Positions 1 to 6,047 of a stretch of DNA of 6,095 nucleotides are shown here, one piece after another. The notes under the pieces are model-generated. The model was not told the DNA's origin. It saw only the letters and a program-made list of their open reading frames with translations, and did no database searches. The translations under genes and the position numbers were made by a program. Each line of letters opens with the position of its first letter. The stretch's first letter is position 1. Origin of the DNA: Chlamydiia bacterium (lineage in GTDB: Bacteria; Chlamydiota; Chlamydiia; Chlamydiales; FEN-1388). The DNA is taken from assembly GCA_003170575.1 (NCBI GenBank), contig PMZB01000087.1, positions 1-6,095 of the forward strand. Reading direction: 5' to 3'.

Positions 1-107
1 ACAAAGCAACCCAGCAACTGGAAGACGAAGGTGTTCAAAAATTCATAGAGCCTTTTGATAAGCTGATGGACTCATTAAAAACCGCCGTAAAGCGTCATGA
101 GGCATAA
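1..107 (+). CDS. tal: Transaldolase, C-terminal 34 residues (5' end outside window)
   Basis: Only the C-terminus is present. The open frame begins at base 3 and ends in TAA at 105-107. The peptide contains the stretch QQLEDEGVQKFIEPFDKLM, which resembles the final helix of transaldolases of the actinobacterial/cyanobacterial type (LEDEGVxxF followed by an aromatic/acidic helix). Transaldolase is a cytoplasmic enzyme that moves a three-carbon dihydroxyacetone unit between sugar phosphates in the non-oxidative pentose phosphate pathway, using a Schiff-base lysine that lies outside this window. The stop codon falls 8 bases past the ATG of the phosphorylase gene, an 11-base overlap, which suggests co-transcription and translational coupling. 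The assignment rests on a short tail recognised from memory, so a different protein with a similar C-terminal helix is possible. Confidence 0.66.
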   Translation, partial: KATQQLEDEGVQKFIEPFDKLMDSLKTAVKRHEA

Positions 108-2598
108 AGTGAGAAACTCAAAATCCAGCCAAATAACTCAGCCCTTTCACTCACGACACAGCAAAGTAAAAGATTATGATTTGCTTCGTCAGCTTGCTCT
201 TAACCTTCGATGGGCCTGGGACCGCGGAGGAGATACTCTCTGGCAACAGCTAGAGCCAGAACTTTGGGAGCGCACCAATAATCCATGGGTAGTTCTTGAA
301 ACAGCCTCAACTGAAAAGATTGATGCTCTTCTTCGCGATCCTCATTTTAGAAAAGAACTGGATAATTTACTCAAGCTCTTACACGAAGAGAAGGATCGCC
401 ATCCTTGGTTTCAACAAATACACGCCGCCTCCCCTCTTACTTGTGTTGCATATTTTAGCATGGAGTTTATGCTCTCGGAAGCCCTTCCAATATATTCAGG
501 AGGCCTTGGAAATGTAGCCGGCGATCAATTAAAAGCTGCCAGCGATCTGGGAGTTCCAGTTGTGGGAATAGGCCTTCTTTATCAACAAGGATATTTCCGT
601 CAAATGATTGATAAAGATGGACATCAGCTTGCTCTCTATCCCTATAACGATCCTCAACAGCTTCCCATCTCTCCCTTATGCACACCTGATGGAGAATGGT
701 TGCGCATAAAGATCTCCTTGCCAGGCTACCCATTATGGCTCAGAGCCTGGGAAGTAAATGTCGGAAGAGGAAAACTTTATCTTCTGGATAGTAATGACGC
801 CGCAAACATGCCAGCCCACCGGGGCATCACAAGTGAATTATATGGCGGGGGCTCTGAGCTGCGCCTCAAGCAAGAGCTTCTTCTTGGAATTGGTGGATAT
901 CGGTTGTTAAAGGCATTAAGGATCAAGCCAGAGGTGTGCCACCTCAATGAAGGACATGCAGCTTTTGCTGTGTTAGAGCGTGCTTCTCAATTCATGAAAG
1001 AAAATCATACGTCATTTGAAGTCGCCCTAACCGCCACTCGACCGGGCAATCTTTTTACTACCCATACAGCTATTCATGCAGCATTTGACGTATTCTCACC
1101 CTTCCTTATTGAACAATACTTGGGAAAGTATGCTGAGGAATTCCTTGACATTTCAGTCGAAAAACTCCTTGCCCTTGGGTGTATACATCCAAATGAACCT
1201 TTTAACATGGCCTACCTTGCTATTCGAGGAAGTGGTGCCATAAATGGAGTCAGCCGCCTTCATGGGAAAATAAGCAGACAGCTTTTCAGTCCTCTTTTTC
1301 CCAAATGGCCAATTCCTGAGGTCCCGATAGGTTCTGTCACCAATGGGGTACATATGCCGAGTTGGGAATCAAGCCAAGCCGATTTTTTATGGACAAAAGC
1401 TTGTGGGAAAATGAGATGGCTTGGCGATACAGCTTCTTTAGAAAAAGATATCTTAAAAATCCCTGATGCCGATATCTGGCAGATGCGGTGTTCAGCACGT
1501 GCTGAATTAGTCAAATATGTACGCTTAAAGAACACTCAGGAACTAGAGGCCCGCGGCGCCCTCCTGCAAGAGAAGCTGTTTGACCCCAACACTTTAACAT
1601 TAGGGTTTGCACGAAGGTTTGCCGAGTATAAACGGCCCAACATGCTGCTCCATGACAGCAACCGTCTGCTTCGTATTTTGACGAACAGAGACCGCCCTGT
1701 GCAGCTCATTATAGCAGGCAAAGCCCATCCTGAAGATGAACAAGGCCTTGCCTTGATAAAAGAATGGTTTTTGTTTATGCAGCAGGCTGCGGCACAGCCA
1801 CATGTGATCTTCTTAAGCGACTATGACATGCTGCTCACAGAGCGGCTTGTCCACGGAGTTGACCTCTGGATAAATACCCCGAGAAGGCCATGGGAAGCAT
1901 GCGGCACAAGCGGAATGAAAGTTCTTGTCAATGGCGGACTGAATCTTTCTGAATTAGATGGTTGGTGGGCAGAAAGCTATACACCTCAAGTTGGGTGGGC
2001 TATAGGAGAAGAAGGAATAACTTCAGACACACGCGATGCGAACATGCTCTACGACATACTGGAGAATAAGGTTATTCCAGAGTTTTATGCTCATGATGAA
2101 AACGGCCTTCCAACACGTTGGGTCAAGCGTATCAAAGAAAGTATGGCCCGGCTTACTCCTCGATTCTCTTCAAACAGAGCGGTGCGCGAGTATACAGAAA
2201 CCTATTATCTACAAGCTGCTGATCGCTATTTGAAGCGAGCTAAAGACTCAGCTCATGTAAGCAAAAAACTGGTAGAGTGGCTGAAGTTGCTGGAGCAACA
2301 TTGGGATGCTATTCATTTTGGCGAACTAAAAACTGTGGCTTCAGGACAAACCCTTTCGTGGACTCTACAGGTATATCTAGGAAAACAAGATCCAGAATCT
2401 GTAAAAGTGGAACTGTATGCCGATGGTGTGAATGGCGGCAAGCCTGAACAGATAGAGATGGTGCGCAAATCAGAGCACATCTATGAATGTTCGGTTACTA
2501 CAACCCGCCCTGCTGCACACTACACTCCCCGCATCCTCCCAAAACACCACGACATACTCTTTCCACTAGAAGCATCCTATATCAAATGGCAACGTTAA
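97..2598 (+). CDS. glgP: Alpha-glucan (glycogen) phosphorylase, GT35 family with N-terminal DUF3417
   Basis: This cytoplasmic PLP enzyme cleaves terminal alpha-1,4-linked glucose from glycogen or maltodextrin with inorganic phosphate, releasing glucose-1-phosphate. The 833-residue product is near the usual length of the shorter 'alpha-glucan family phosphorylase' group. Residues about 27-110 form the DUF3417-type domain (LALNLRWAWD, W48). The catalytic core follows: YFSMEF (119-124), the glycine loop YSGGLGNVAGD (133-143), HLNEGHAAF (282-290), NGVSRLHG (383-390) and TNGVHMPSW (415-423). The phosphate-contact motif RRFAEYKRP (506-514) has R507 and K512. The PLP lysine is K608 in EACGTSGMK. The C-terminal ~80 residues look like the small beta domain usual in this group. 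The gene overlaps tal by 11 bases. ATG97 has no strong Shine-Dalgarno site. An in-frame GTG at 109, with GAGG at 99-102 in front, is a rival start, and either way the N-terminus extends about 20-25 residues beyond the domain. All key catalytic residues are intact. Confidence 0.96.
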   Translation: MRHKVRNSKSSQITQPFHSRHSKVKDYDLLRQLALNLRWAWDRGGDTLWQQLEPELWERTNNPWVVLETASTEKIDALLRDPHFRKELDNLLKLLHEEKDRHPWFQQIHAASPLTCVAYFSMEFMLSEALPIYSGGLGNVAGDQLKAASDLGVPVVGIGLLYQQGYFRQMIDKDGHQLALYPYNDPQQLPISPLCTPDGEWLRIKISLPGYPLWLRAWEVNVGRGKLYLLDSNDAANMPAHRGITSELYGGGSELRLKQELLLGIGGYRLLKALRIKPEVCHLNEGHAAFAVLERASQFMKENHTSFEVALTATRPGNLFTTHTAIHAAFDVFSPFLIEQYLGKYAEEFLDISVEKLLALGCIHPNEPFNMAYLAIRGSGAINGVSRLHGKISRQLFSPLFPKWPIPEVPIGSVTNGVHMPSWESSQADFLWTKACGKMRWLGDTASLEKDILKIPDADIWQMRCSARAELVKYVRLKNTQELEARGALLQEKLFDPNTLTLGFARRFAEYKRPNMLLHDSNRLLRILTNRDRPVQLIIAGKAHPEDEQGLALIKEWFLFMQQAAAQPHVIFLSDYDMLLTERLVHGVDLWINTPRRPWEACGTSGMKVLVNGGLNLSELDGWWAESYTPQVGWAIGEEGITSDTRDANMLYDILENKVIPEFYAHDENGLPTRWVKRIKESMARLTPRFSSNRAVREYTETYYLQAADRYLKRAKDSAHVSKKLVEWLKLLEQHWDAIHFGELKTVASGQTLSWTLQVYLGKQDPESVKVELYADGVNGGKPEQIEMVRKSEHIYECSVTTTRPAAHYTPRILPKHHDILFPLEASYIKWQR

Positions 2599-2607
2599 AC
2601 TCGGGTT

Positions 2608-2613
2608 AAGGAG
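2608..2613 (+). promoter_or_regulatory. Strong Shine-Dalgarno site in front of a 23-codon ORF
   Basis: AAGGAG lies 6 bases before the ATG at 2620 and 10 bases after the glgP stop. It is the best ribosome-binding match seen on the + strand at any plausible start in the window and better than the one at glgP itself. It is the main reason to take the following short frame seriously. Confidence 0.5.
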
Positions 2614-2619
2614 AAAAGT

Positions 2620-2691
2620 ATGGAAAAATCGTGGTCCAGTCATGATCTTGATCTCCCTCAACAATTAACATTGGCAAAGAGCAACAATTAA
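2620..2691 (+). CDS. Possible 23-residue ORF or 5' remnant of a lost gene
   Basis: ATG at 2620 opens a 23-residue frame (starting MEKSWSSHDLDL) that ends in TAA at 2689-2691. It follows glgP by 21 bases and has AAGGAG at ideal spacing, so ribosomes leaving glgP could well start here. The peptide is hydrophilic, with no membrane segment or motif that I recognise. Two readings fit: a genuine microprotein, or the first codons of a third operon gene whose remainder was deleted when the sequence now downstream was joined. The two direct-repeat copies at 2659-2670 and 2682-2693 overlap its 3' half, which could equally mean the stretch is regulatory rather than coding. No function is proposed. Confidence 0.3.
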   Translation: MEKSWSSHDLDLPQQLTLAKSNN

Positions 2692-2782
2692 CAGCCATGT
2701 ACCCTATATATATCTGTGAGCGGCATATTGAGAGCTTTCTCGCCTCAAAGAATTAACATTACTTTTCTGAAGGAATTAACAT
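2659..2782. repeat. Four AATTAACA copies in two pairs of 23-base period
   Basis: AATTAACA occurs at 2663-2670, 2686-2693, 2751-2758 and 2774-2781. Within each pair the starts are exactly 23 bases apart, and the pairs are 88 bases apart. The first pair extends to a perfect 12-base direct repeat, CAACAATTAACA, at 2659-2670 and 2682-2693. Three of the four copies continue to AATTAACAT. The elements sit wholly in the convergent gap between glgP and the large - strand gene. A pair of protein-binding sites or a remnant of a duplicated segment would both fit. The repeat is short and AT-rich, so chance remains possible. Confidence 0.45.
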
Positions 2783-2794
2783 CGAGAGCTATCT
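2730..2794. repeat. Imperfect 11-base direct repeat GAGAGCTTTCT / GAGAGCTATCT
   Basis: The copies lie at 2730-2740 and 2784-2794, match at 10 of 11 bases and start 54 bases apart. They flank the second AATTAACA pair, and the right copy reaches the stop codon of the - strand gene. The left copy also sits inside a weak hairpin (TTGAG at 2728-2732 with CTCAA at 2744-2748) that has no following T-run on either strand, so it does not make a standard terminator. The significance is uncertain. Confidence 0.25.
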
Positions 2795-5700
2795 TACTCA
2801 CCTGTTATCTGCACAACCGCTTCTTCAAAAGCCTGCTGGCTATCGAGATATTGATATACCTTATTTTGCGCAAGTGGACGCAAAGTTCGAAATTCAAAAA
2901 ACCCTTCTATTTCCTCAAATTCATGTGCCAAGAGTCTTTTTTGCAGTATTCGCAGCTGGGCACAGAGCTCCAAGGCTTCGCGCCAGTTTTCAGGCTCCTT
3001 TTTCACTGCTTTTTCTATCTCGGCAAACCCTTGCTGGATTGAATTCCAGCTAATAGATGCAGCATTGTTTTCATAAAATCGCACCTCCTCTAACTTCTGT
3101 TGGATTTGCGTTCGCTCTTCTGGCGGAAGATTGCGTAATAGCATTTCCAAACTGTTCCACGTTTTAATAAAAGCATTCTGTATACGATTCAACTTTTCTC
3201 TTAGTTGCCGATTGATTTCTAAAATTTCCTTATCTCTTATTTGAGGAGCAGCTTCCATAGGGACGACATTATAAACTTCAGCATTCTCAAAATATTCCAT
3301 AAACTCACTCAGCTCCATTGTAGACATAAGCAGTGGATCTTCAGTTTCTGTCACGTATAAAGGCTTCCATTGATTATTTAAGGAATCAAACCAGAGAGCT
3401 GCATGCTTTGACTCTCCCACTTCTCCCCAATTCATATCAGCAAAATGAAGGAATGGAGTAGGTCCCTCAGGAGTGCTTTTTGCAAGAGAAGCCGCAATTT
3501 TTAGCATAATTTCATCGCGCGTACTAAACCTTAACCATCCGAACCACAAGTTGAGTTGAATGCTGGACAATATATCATTCATTGAATAAGAACTCTTCTC
3601 GGGTAATGCTGCGAAAGCTTCCTGTGTTTCATGCTCTAGAATATTAGGGTCATCGTTCCCAAGTTTATGAATGAGGGTTGCTGCCTCTTTTCTTGACCAT
3701 CGTGGACGAGCAAATTCTTCTCTAAGTTCAGCAGTCATCTTTTCAAAACTTTTTCTCCCTATCCATGAAAGACTAGGATGATTCGGAAGTAATCGGAACA
3801 TATGGTGTCTTCCACCAGCTATGAGGGAAAAGGAAGGGTCATTCCCATATATCTTTCGTAACTCTTGGCTCATTTGCGTAAATCGTGAAAACCATCCTAC
3901 TATGAGAGAAAAAGGGTCAAATACATTTACAGTATCTGACCTTAACTCCTTCATTTTTGCAAAAGGAAACCATGCTTTTTCTACAAAAACTTCTTCAAAA
4001 GAAAACCACCACTCCATCTCAGCTACGCGATGACTCTCTAGGCCAGCAGCAGGTTTAAGCAGGGAGACAAGCTCTTTGAATATCTCATCTGGCTGAGGTT
4101 TATATTGTAAGGCTTTTTCTGCAGGCAAATGCGAGAAAGCTTGATGGGATACAATTCGTTTAAAAAGTTCACTTTCAATCTTACAAATTTCAGTTGTAAA
4201 AGACTCTATTGAATAGAAGGCGTGTGCTTCACCTTGCCGTTCGATGTATGGTATTTGAACAGGATTAGATGGATCGCTTACAGAAGGAACGACTGAAAAC
4301 CTTAGATCCCATTCTTGACACATCACTTCCAGAATGTTTTCCACGATTTCTTGTAACTCTGGGCCCTCTTTCCCAGAAAAGAATTTTTCGACAAACTCAA
4401 TGCCATCCCATTTTAGAAACAGCTTGATTTCCCAAGGGGATTGGGAAGCGAATAGACCAGTATATGCATTTTCCCAAATTTGTGAGAGCAAAGCTTGAGT
4501 AGGAGCTTCGACCATACATCGAACACGCTGAAGCAGCTCAGCTGATTTACCATGGTCTGAACAAATCATTTCTAGCATATCATTCAGAGTAGAATTTTTG
4601 TTTTCCCCCTTTACTTTCTCCCAAAAACTTAAAAATTCTTCTTTTGTTGTGCAATCAAGCAGACTACATGCATTTTGTATCACGGAATTTTGGAAGAGAA
4701 GCTGAGGATCTAAAGAACCTATCTCCATTTTTAATGCTCTTGTTATAGGCCATTCAAGACCAAACAAGCGAATTTCCTTACCCCCAGGAATTTTGCGCTT
4801 TATGCTACCACTTGAAAGTAATCCTTTAAGATCTTCAAGATACCATCGCAACCTTGCTTCTCTGATCTCCAAGTGAAACCCTACTATAAAGCAGTTGCCT
4901 ACATCCTTTTGTCGCCATCTTGTAAGGCTCGAACTAAAAGCGACAATCCTTGCATCTCGGTTCGTGCACGCCTGATCAATCGGGCGGAACAGAGATTCAT
5001 TTACAACCCTTTCTCCAGGTGAATTTTTAGGCGGAGCTTCGATACTTTCGAGAATCTGTTCCAACTGTTCATCGCTTTGAAACTGATTCAATACTTCGAT
5101 AGTTCTATAGTCAACGCCGCCTCTCCCCATTAAGAAAATTTCCTCTACTAATGGGATCATTCCAGAATTAACCAAACCATTTTTTTGAATAAGGGAAGAG
5201 GCGATCTGTTGCGGAAAAAACACCTCTAAAAGATTTAAAGGCTCATAAATTCCGATGTTGTCGTACTTCCCTATCTTTTCCAGGTATAACTTTTCATCTT
5301 CGATGAGAGCTTCTTTTGCAAGCTCATGAATGGCGGCCAAATTACTAGGATAAATTTCTCTATCGAGCAAAAAAAGAAGTTCGCCTGCCATCAGGTGAGC
5401 GTCATAAGCTTTTCTTTTTCCGATAAAAAGATCTTGAAGAAGAGGCAAGAGCAATTCCTTAACTTTTTCAGGCTTACCTGCTAATTGTTGGGAGAGAAGC
5501 TTCCAATCTTTCAAAAGGGGGCGATACTCTACATCAATCCCATACATTTTCATGATACTGTCTTGAGACTCTACAATCTGTTGCAAAGGGTTTTCAGAAC
5601 TTTTTGCTGCTTCAATATCCTTCAAAAAAGTCGCTACCGTCTCCTCTCTCGACATTCTCGCTTTTTTTGGCTTGCTTGGTTCTACTTCTGCATGGCTTTT

Positions 5701-5988
5701 TATGACATACTCTTCAAGCGAAGTTTCTGCTTTCCTTTTTCTTCTTGTCGACTCAACTTCTACTTCCATTGGCACTGGAGTTTCTTTTTCAAATACTTTT
5801 TCCGCTTTTTTTGATGCAGTTTTTGGGCGTTTTGTTACCCTTTTTTTTATCTTTTCCCCAGATGGCTCCTGGGCCGCTTCAAGGGCTTTTTTTGAAACCT
5901 TTTCGGCTGGGGTTTCTGCAGCTCTTTTTTTTGTAGTATAAGATGGTCCAGGTAAATCGCTACCTGATCTGGGAGGCGTGACAGACAT
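2794..5988 (-). CDS. Large soluble protein of unknown family; candidate secreted effector with basic NLS-like N-terminal tail
   Basis: I do not recognise the family. The 1064-residue product has no signal peptide and no membrane segment. Residues 1-19 are Ser/Thr/Pro-rich (11 of 19), as in many type III secretion signals. Residues 20-112 are lysine-rich, low-complexity and probably disordered, with basic clusters at 46-64, 82-86 (RRKRK) and 106-111 (KPKKAR) that resemble nuclear localisation signals. From about 115 the protein is ordinary folded sequence rich in helix-forming residues. Q360-KDVGN-C366-F resembles the oxyanion-Gln/nucleophile-Cys spacing of papain-like proteases. HFADMNWGE (848-856) and KHAALWFD (861-868) could supply His and Asp/Asn. 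Residues about 918-1030 look helical or coiled-coil, broken at PP955-956. The ATG start is supported by GGAG 5 bases upstream and a promoter just beyond. The gene converges on the glgP operon and appears monocistronic within the window. A structural or chromatin-like protein with no enzyme activity is an alternative. Confidence 0.9.
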   Translation of the reverse strand: MSVTPPRSGSDLPGPSYTTKKRAAETPAEKVSKKALEAAQEPSGEKIKKRVTKRPKTASKKAEKVFEKETPVPMEVEVESTRRKRKAETSLEEYVIKSHAEVEPSKPKKARMSREETVATFLKDIEAAKSSENPLQQIVESQDSIMKMYGIDVEYRPLLKDWKLLSQQLAGKPEKVKELLLPLLQDLFIGKRKAYDAHLMAGELLFLLDREIYPSNLAAIHELAKEALIEDEKLYLEKIGKYDNIGIYEPLNLLEVFFPQQIASSLIQKNGLVNSGMIPLVEEIFLMGRGGVDYRTIEVLNQFQSDEQLEQILESIEAPPKNSPGERVVNESLFRPIDQACTNRDARIVAFSSSLTRWRQKDVGNCFIVGFHLEIREARLRWYLEDLKGLLSSGSIKRKIPGGKEIRLFGLEWPITRALKMEIGSLDPQLLFQNSVIQNACSLLDCTTKEEFLSFWEKVKGENKNSTLNDMLEMICSDHGKSAELLQRVRCMVEAPTQALLSQIWENAYTGLFASQSPWEIKLFLKWDGIEFVEKFFSGKEGPELQEIVENILEVMCQEWDLRFSVVPSVSDPSNPVQIPYIERQGEAHAFYSIESFTTEICKIESELFKRIVSHQAFSHLPAEKALQYKPQPDEIFKELVSLLKPAAGLESHRVAEMEWWFSFEEVFVEKAWFPFAKMKELRSDTVNVFDPFSLIVGWFSRFTQMSQELRKIYGNDPSFSLIAGGRHHMFRLLPNHPSLSWIGRKSFEKMTAELREEFARPRWSRKEAATLIHKLGNDDPNILEHETQEAFAALPEKSSYSMNDILSSIQLNLWFGWLRFSTRDEIMLKIAASLAKSTPEGPTPFLHFADMNWGEVGESKHAALWFDSLNNQWKPLYVTETEDPLLMSTMELSEFMEYFENAEVYNVVPMEAAPQIRDKEILEINRQLREKLNRIQNAFIKTWNSLEMLLRNLPPEERTQIQQKLEEVRFYENNAASISWNSIQQGFAEIEKAVKKEPENWREALELCAQLRILQKRLLAHEFEEIEGFFEFRTLRPLAQNKVYQYLDSQQAFEEAVVQITGE
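2899..3237 (-). other. Helical, coiled-coil-like C-terminal region (residues about 918-1030)
   Basis: The region is rich in Glu, Lys, Arg, Gln and Leu with hydrophobic residues at heptad-like spacing (RDKEILEINRQLREKLNRI, then EERTQIQQKLEEV and REALELCAQLRILQKRL). A Pro-Pro at 955-956 and a WN at 981-982 probably break it into two or three helices, giving a helical hairpin rather than one long coil. Such regions usually mediate protein contacts; the partner is unknown. Confidence 0.45.
3367..3459 (-). other. Candidate His/Asp/Asn motif block (residues 844-874)
   Basis: The block TPFLHFADMNWGE ... SKHAALWFDSLNNQW contains H848, D851, N853-W854, H862, D868 and N871-N872. Its hydrophobic-strand/turn pattern looks like the beta-hairpin that carries the His and Asp/Asn of papain-fold hydrolases. 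Which His would pair with C366 cannot be settled from one sequence. Confidence 0.28.
4891..4911 (-). other. Papain-like Q-x5-C motif (residues 360-366)
   Basis: The residues are Q360, K, D, V, G, N365, C366, followed by F367 and I368. In papain-type proteases the oxyanion-hole Gln precedes the nucleophilic Cys by six residues, with small or polar residues before Cys and an aromatic after it, as here. The match is short and the candidate His lies about 480 residues downstream, much farther than in papain, so a large insertion would be needed. Treat it as a hypothesis. Confidence 0.3.
5653..5931 (-). other. Lysine/arginine-rich low-complexity tail with NLS-like clusters (residues 20-112 of the large protein)
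   Basis: This part of the gene encodes KKRAAE (20-25), a basic stretch KIKKRVTKRPKTASKKAEK (46-64), TRRKRKAE (81-88) and KPKKARM (106-112), separated by acidic or Ala/Glu-rich spacers. The clusters fit the general shape of mono- and bipartite nuclear localisation signals, and the Lys/Ala/Pro/Thr mix also recalls histone H1-like or chlamydial Hc-type tails. The coding strand here carries five A7-A8 runs. The rest of the protein does not share this composition, so the tail may be a separately acquired module. Function is inferred from composition only. Confidence 0.6.
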
Positions 5989-5993
5989 AAATG

Positions 5994-5997
5994 CTCC
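5994..5997 (-). promoter_or_regulatory. Shine-Dalgarno site GGAG of the large - strand gene
   Basis: On the - strand the sequence GTGGAG precedes the ATG at 5988, with five bases between GGAG and the start codon. This supports the long start over the later in-frame methionines M74 and M112, and so keeps the basic tail in the protein. Confidence 0.7.
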
Positions 5998-6018
5998 ACT
6001 AAAGGATCAATTTTATTC

Positions 6019-6047
6019 TGAATAGAGGTTCTTACTCAAAAAGTCAA
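6019..6047 (-). promoter_or_regulatory. Sigma-70-type promoter of the large - strand gene
   Basis: On the - strand TTGACT (6047-6042) matches the -35 consensus at five of six positions. It is followed after exactly 17 bases by TATTCA (6024-6019), which keeps the TAT of the -10 box but matches only three of six positions. Transcription would start near 6012, giving a leader of about two dozen bases. The weak -10 suggests modest strength or dependence on an activator or supercoiling. The 48 bases beyond it (6048-6095) are AT-rich and show no gene. Confidence 0.5.

Noticed and set aside
467..1803. Several - strand ORFs of 61-91 residues and + strand ORFs inside the phosphorylase gene
   Set aside because: They are shadows of a gene with complete, motif-rich conserved sequence and have no independent support.
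2701..2720. TATATATA stretch as a -10 element for a + strand gene
   Set aside because: There is no matching -35 element at proper spacing and no gene on the + strand downstream to be driven.
2716..3042. 108-residue + strand ORF running from the gap into the 3' end of the large - strand gene
   Set aside because: It starts at GTG with no ribosome-binding site, is mostly antisense to well-supported coding sequence, and shows no family resemblance.
3821..4033. 70-residue + strand ORF inside the large - strand gene
   Set aside because: It is antisense to the main frame, with no ribosome-binding site and no recognisable motif.
5485..5941. Three overlapping + strand ORFs rich in Phe/Leu that look like membrane segments
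   Set aside because: They are antisense to the lysine-rich tail: AAA/AAG lysine codons read as TTT/CTT on the other strand, which creates artificial hydrophobic runs. There are no ribosome-binding sites and the frames overlap one another.
2794..5988. CRISPR array, tRNA, rRNA or insertion sequence within the window
   Set aside because: I saw no regularly spaced long repeats, cloverleaf with CCA-type end, terminal inverted repeats or transposase motifs. The space is filled by one uninterrupted reading frame.
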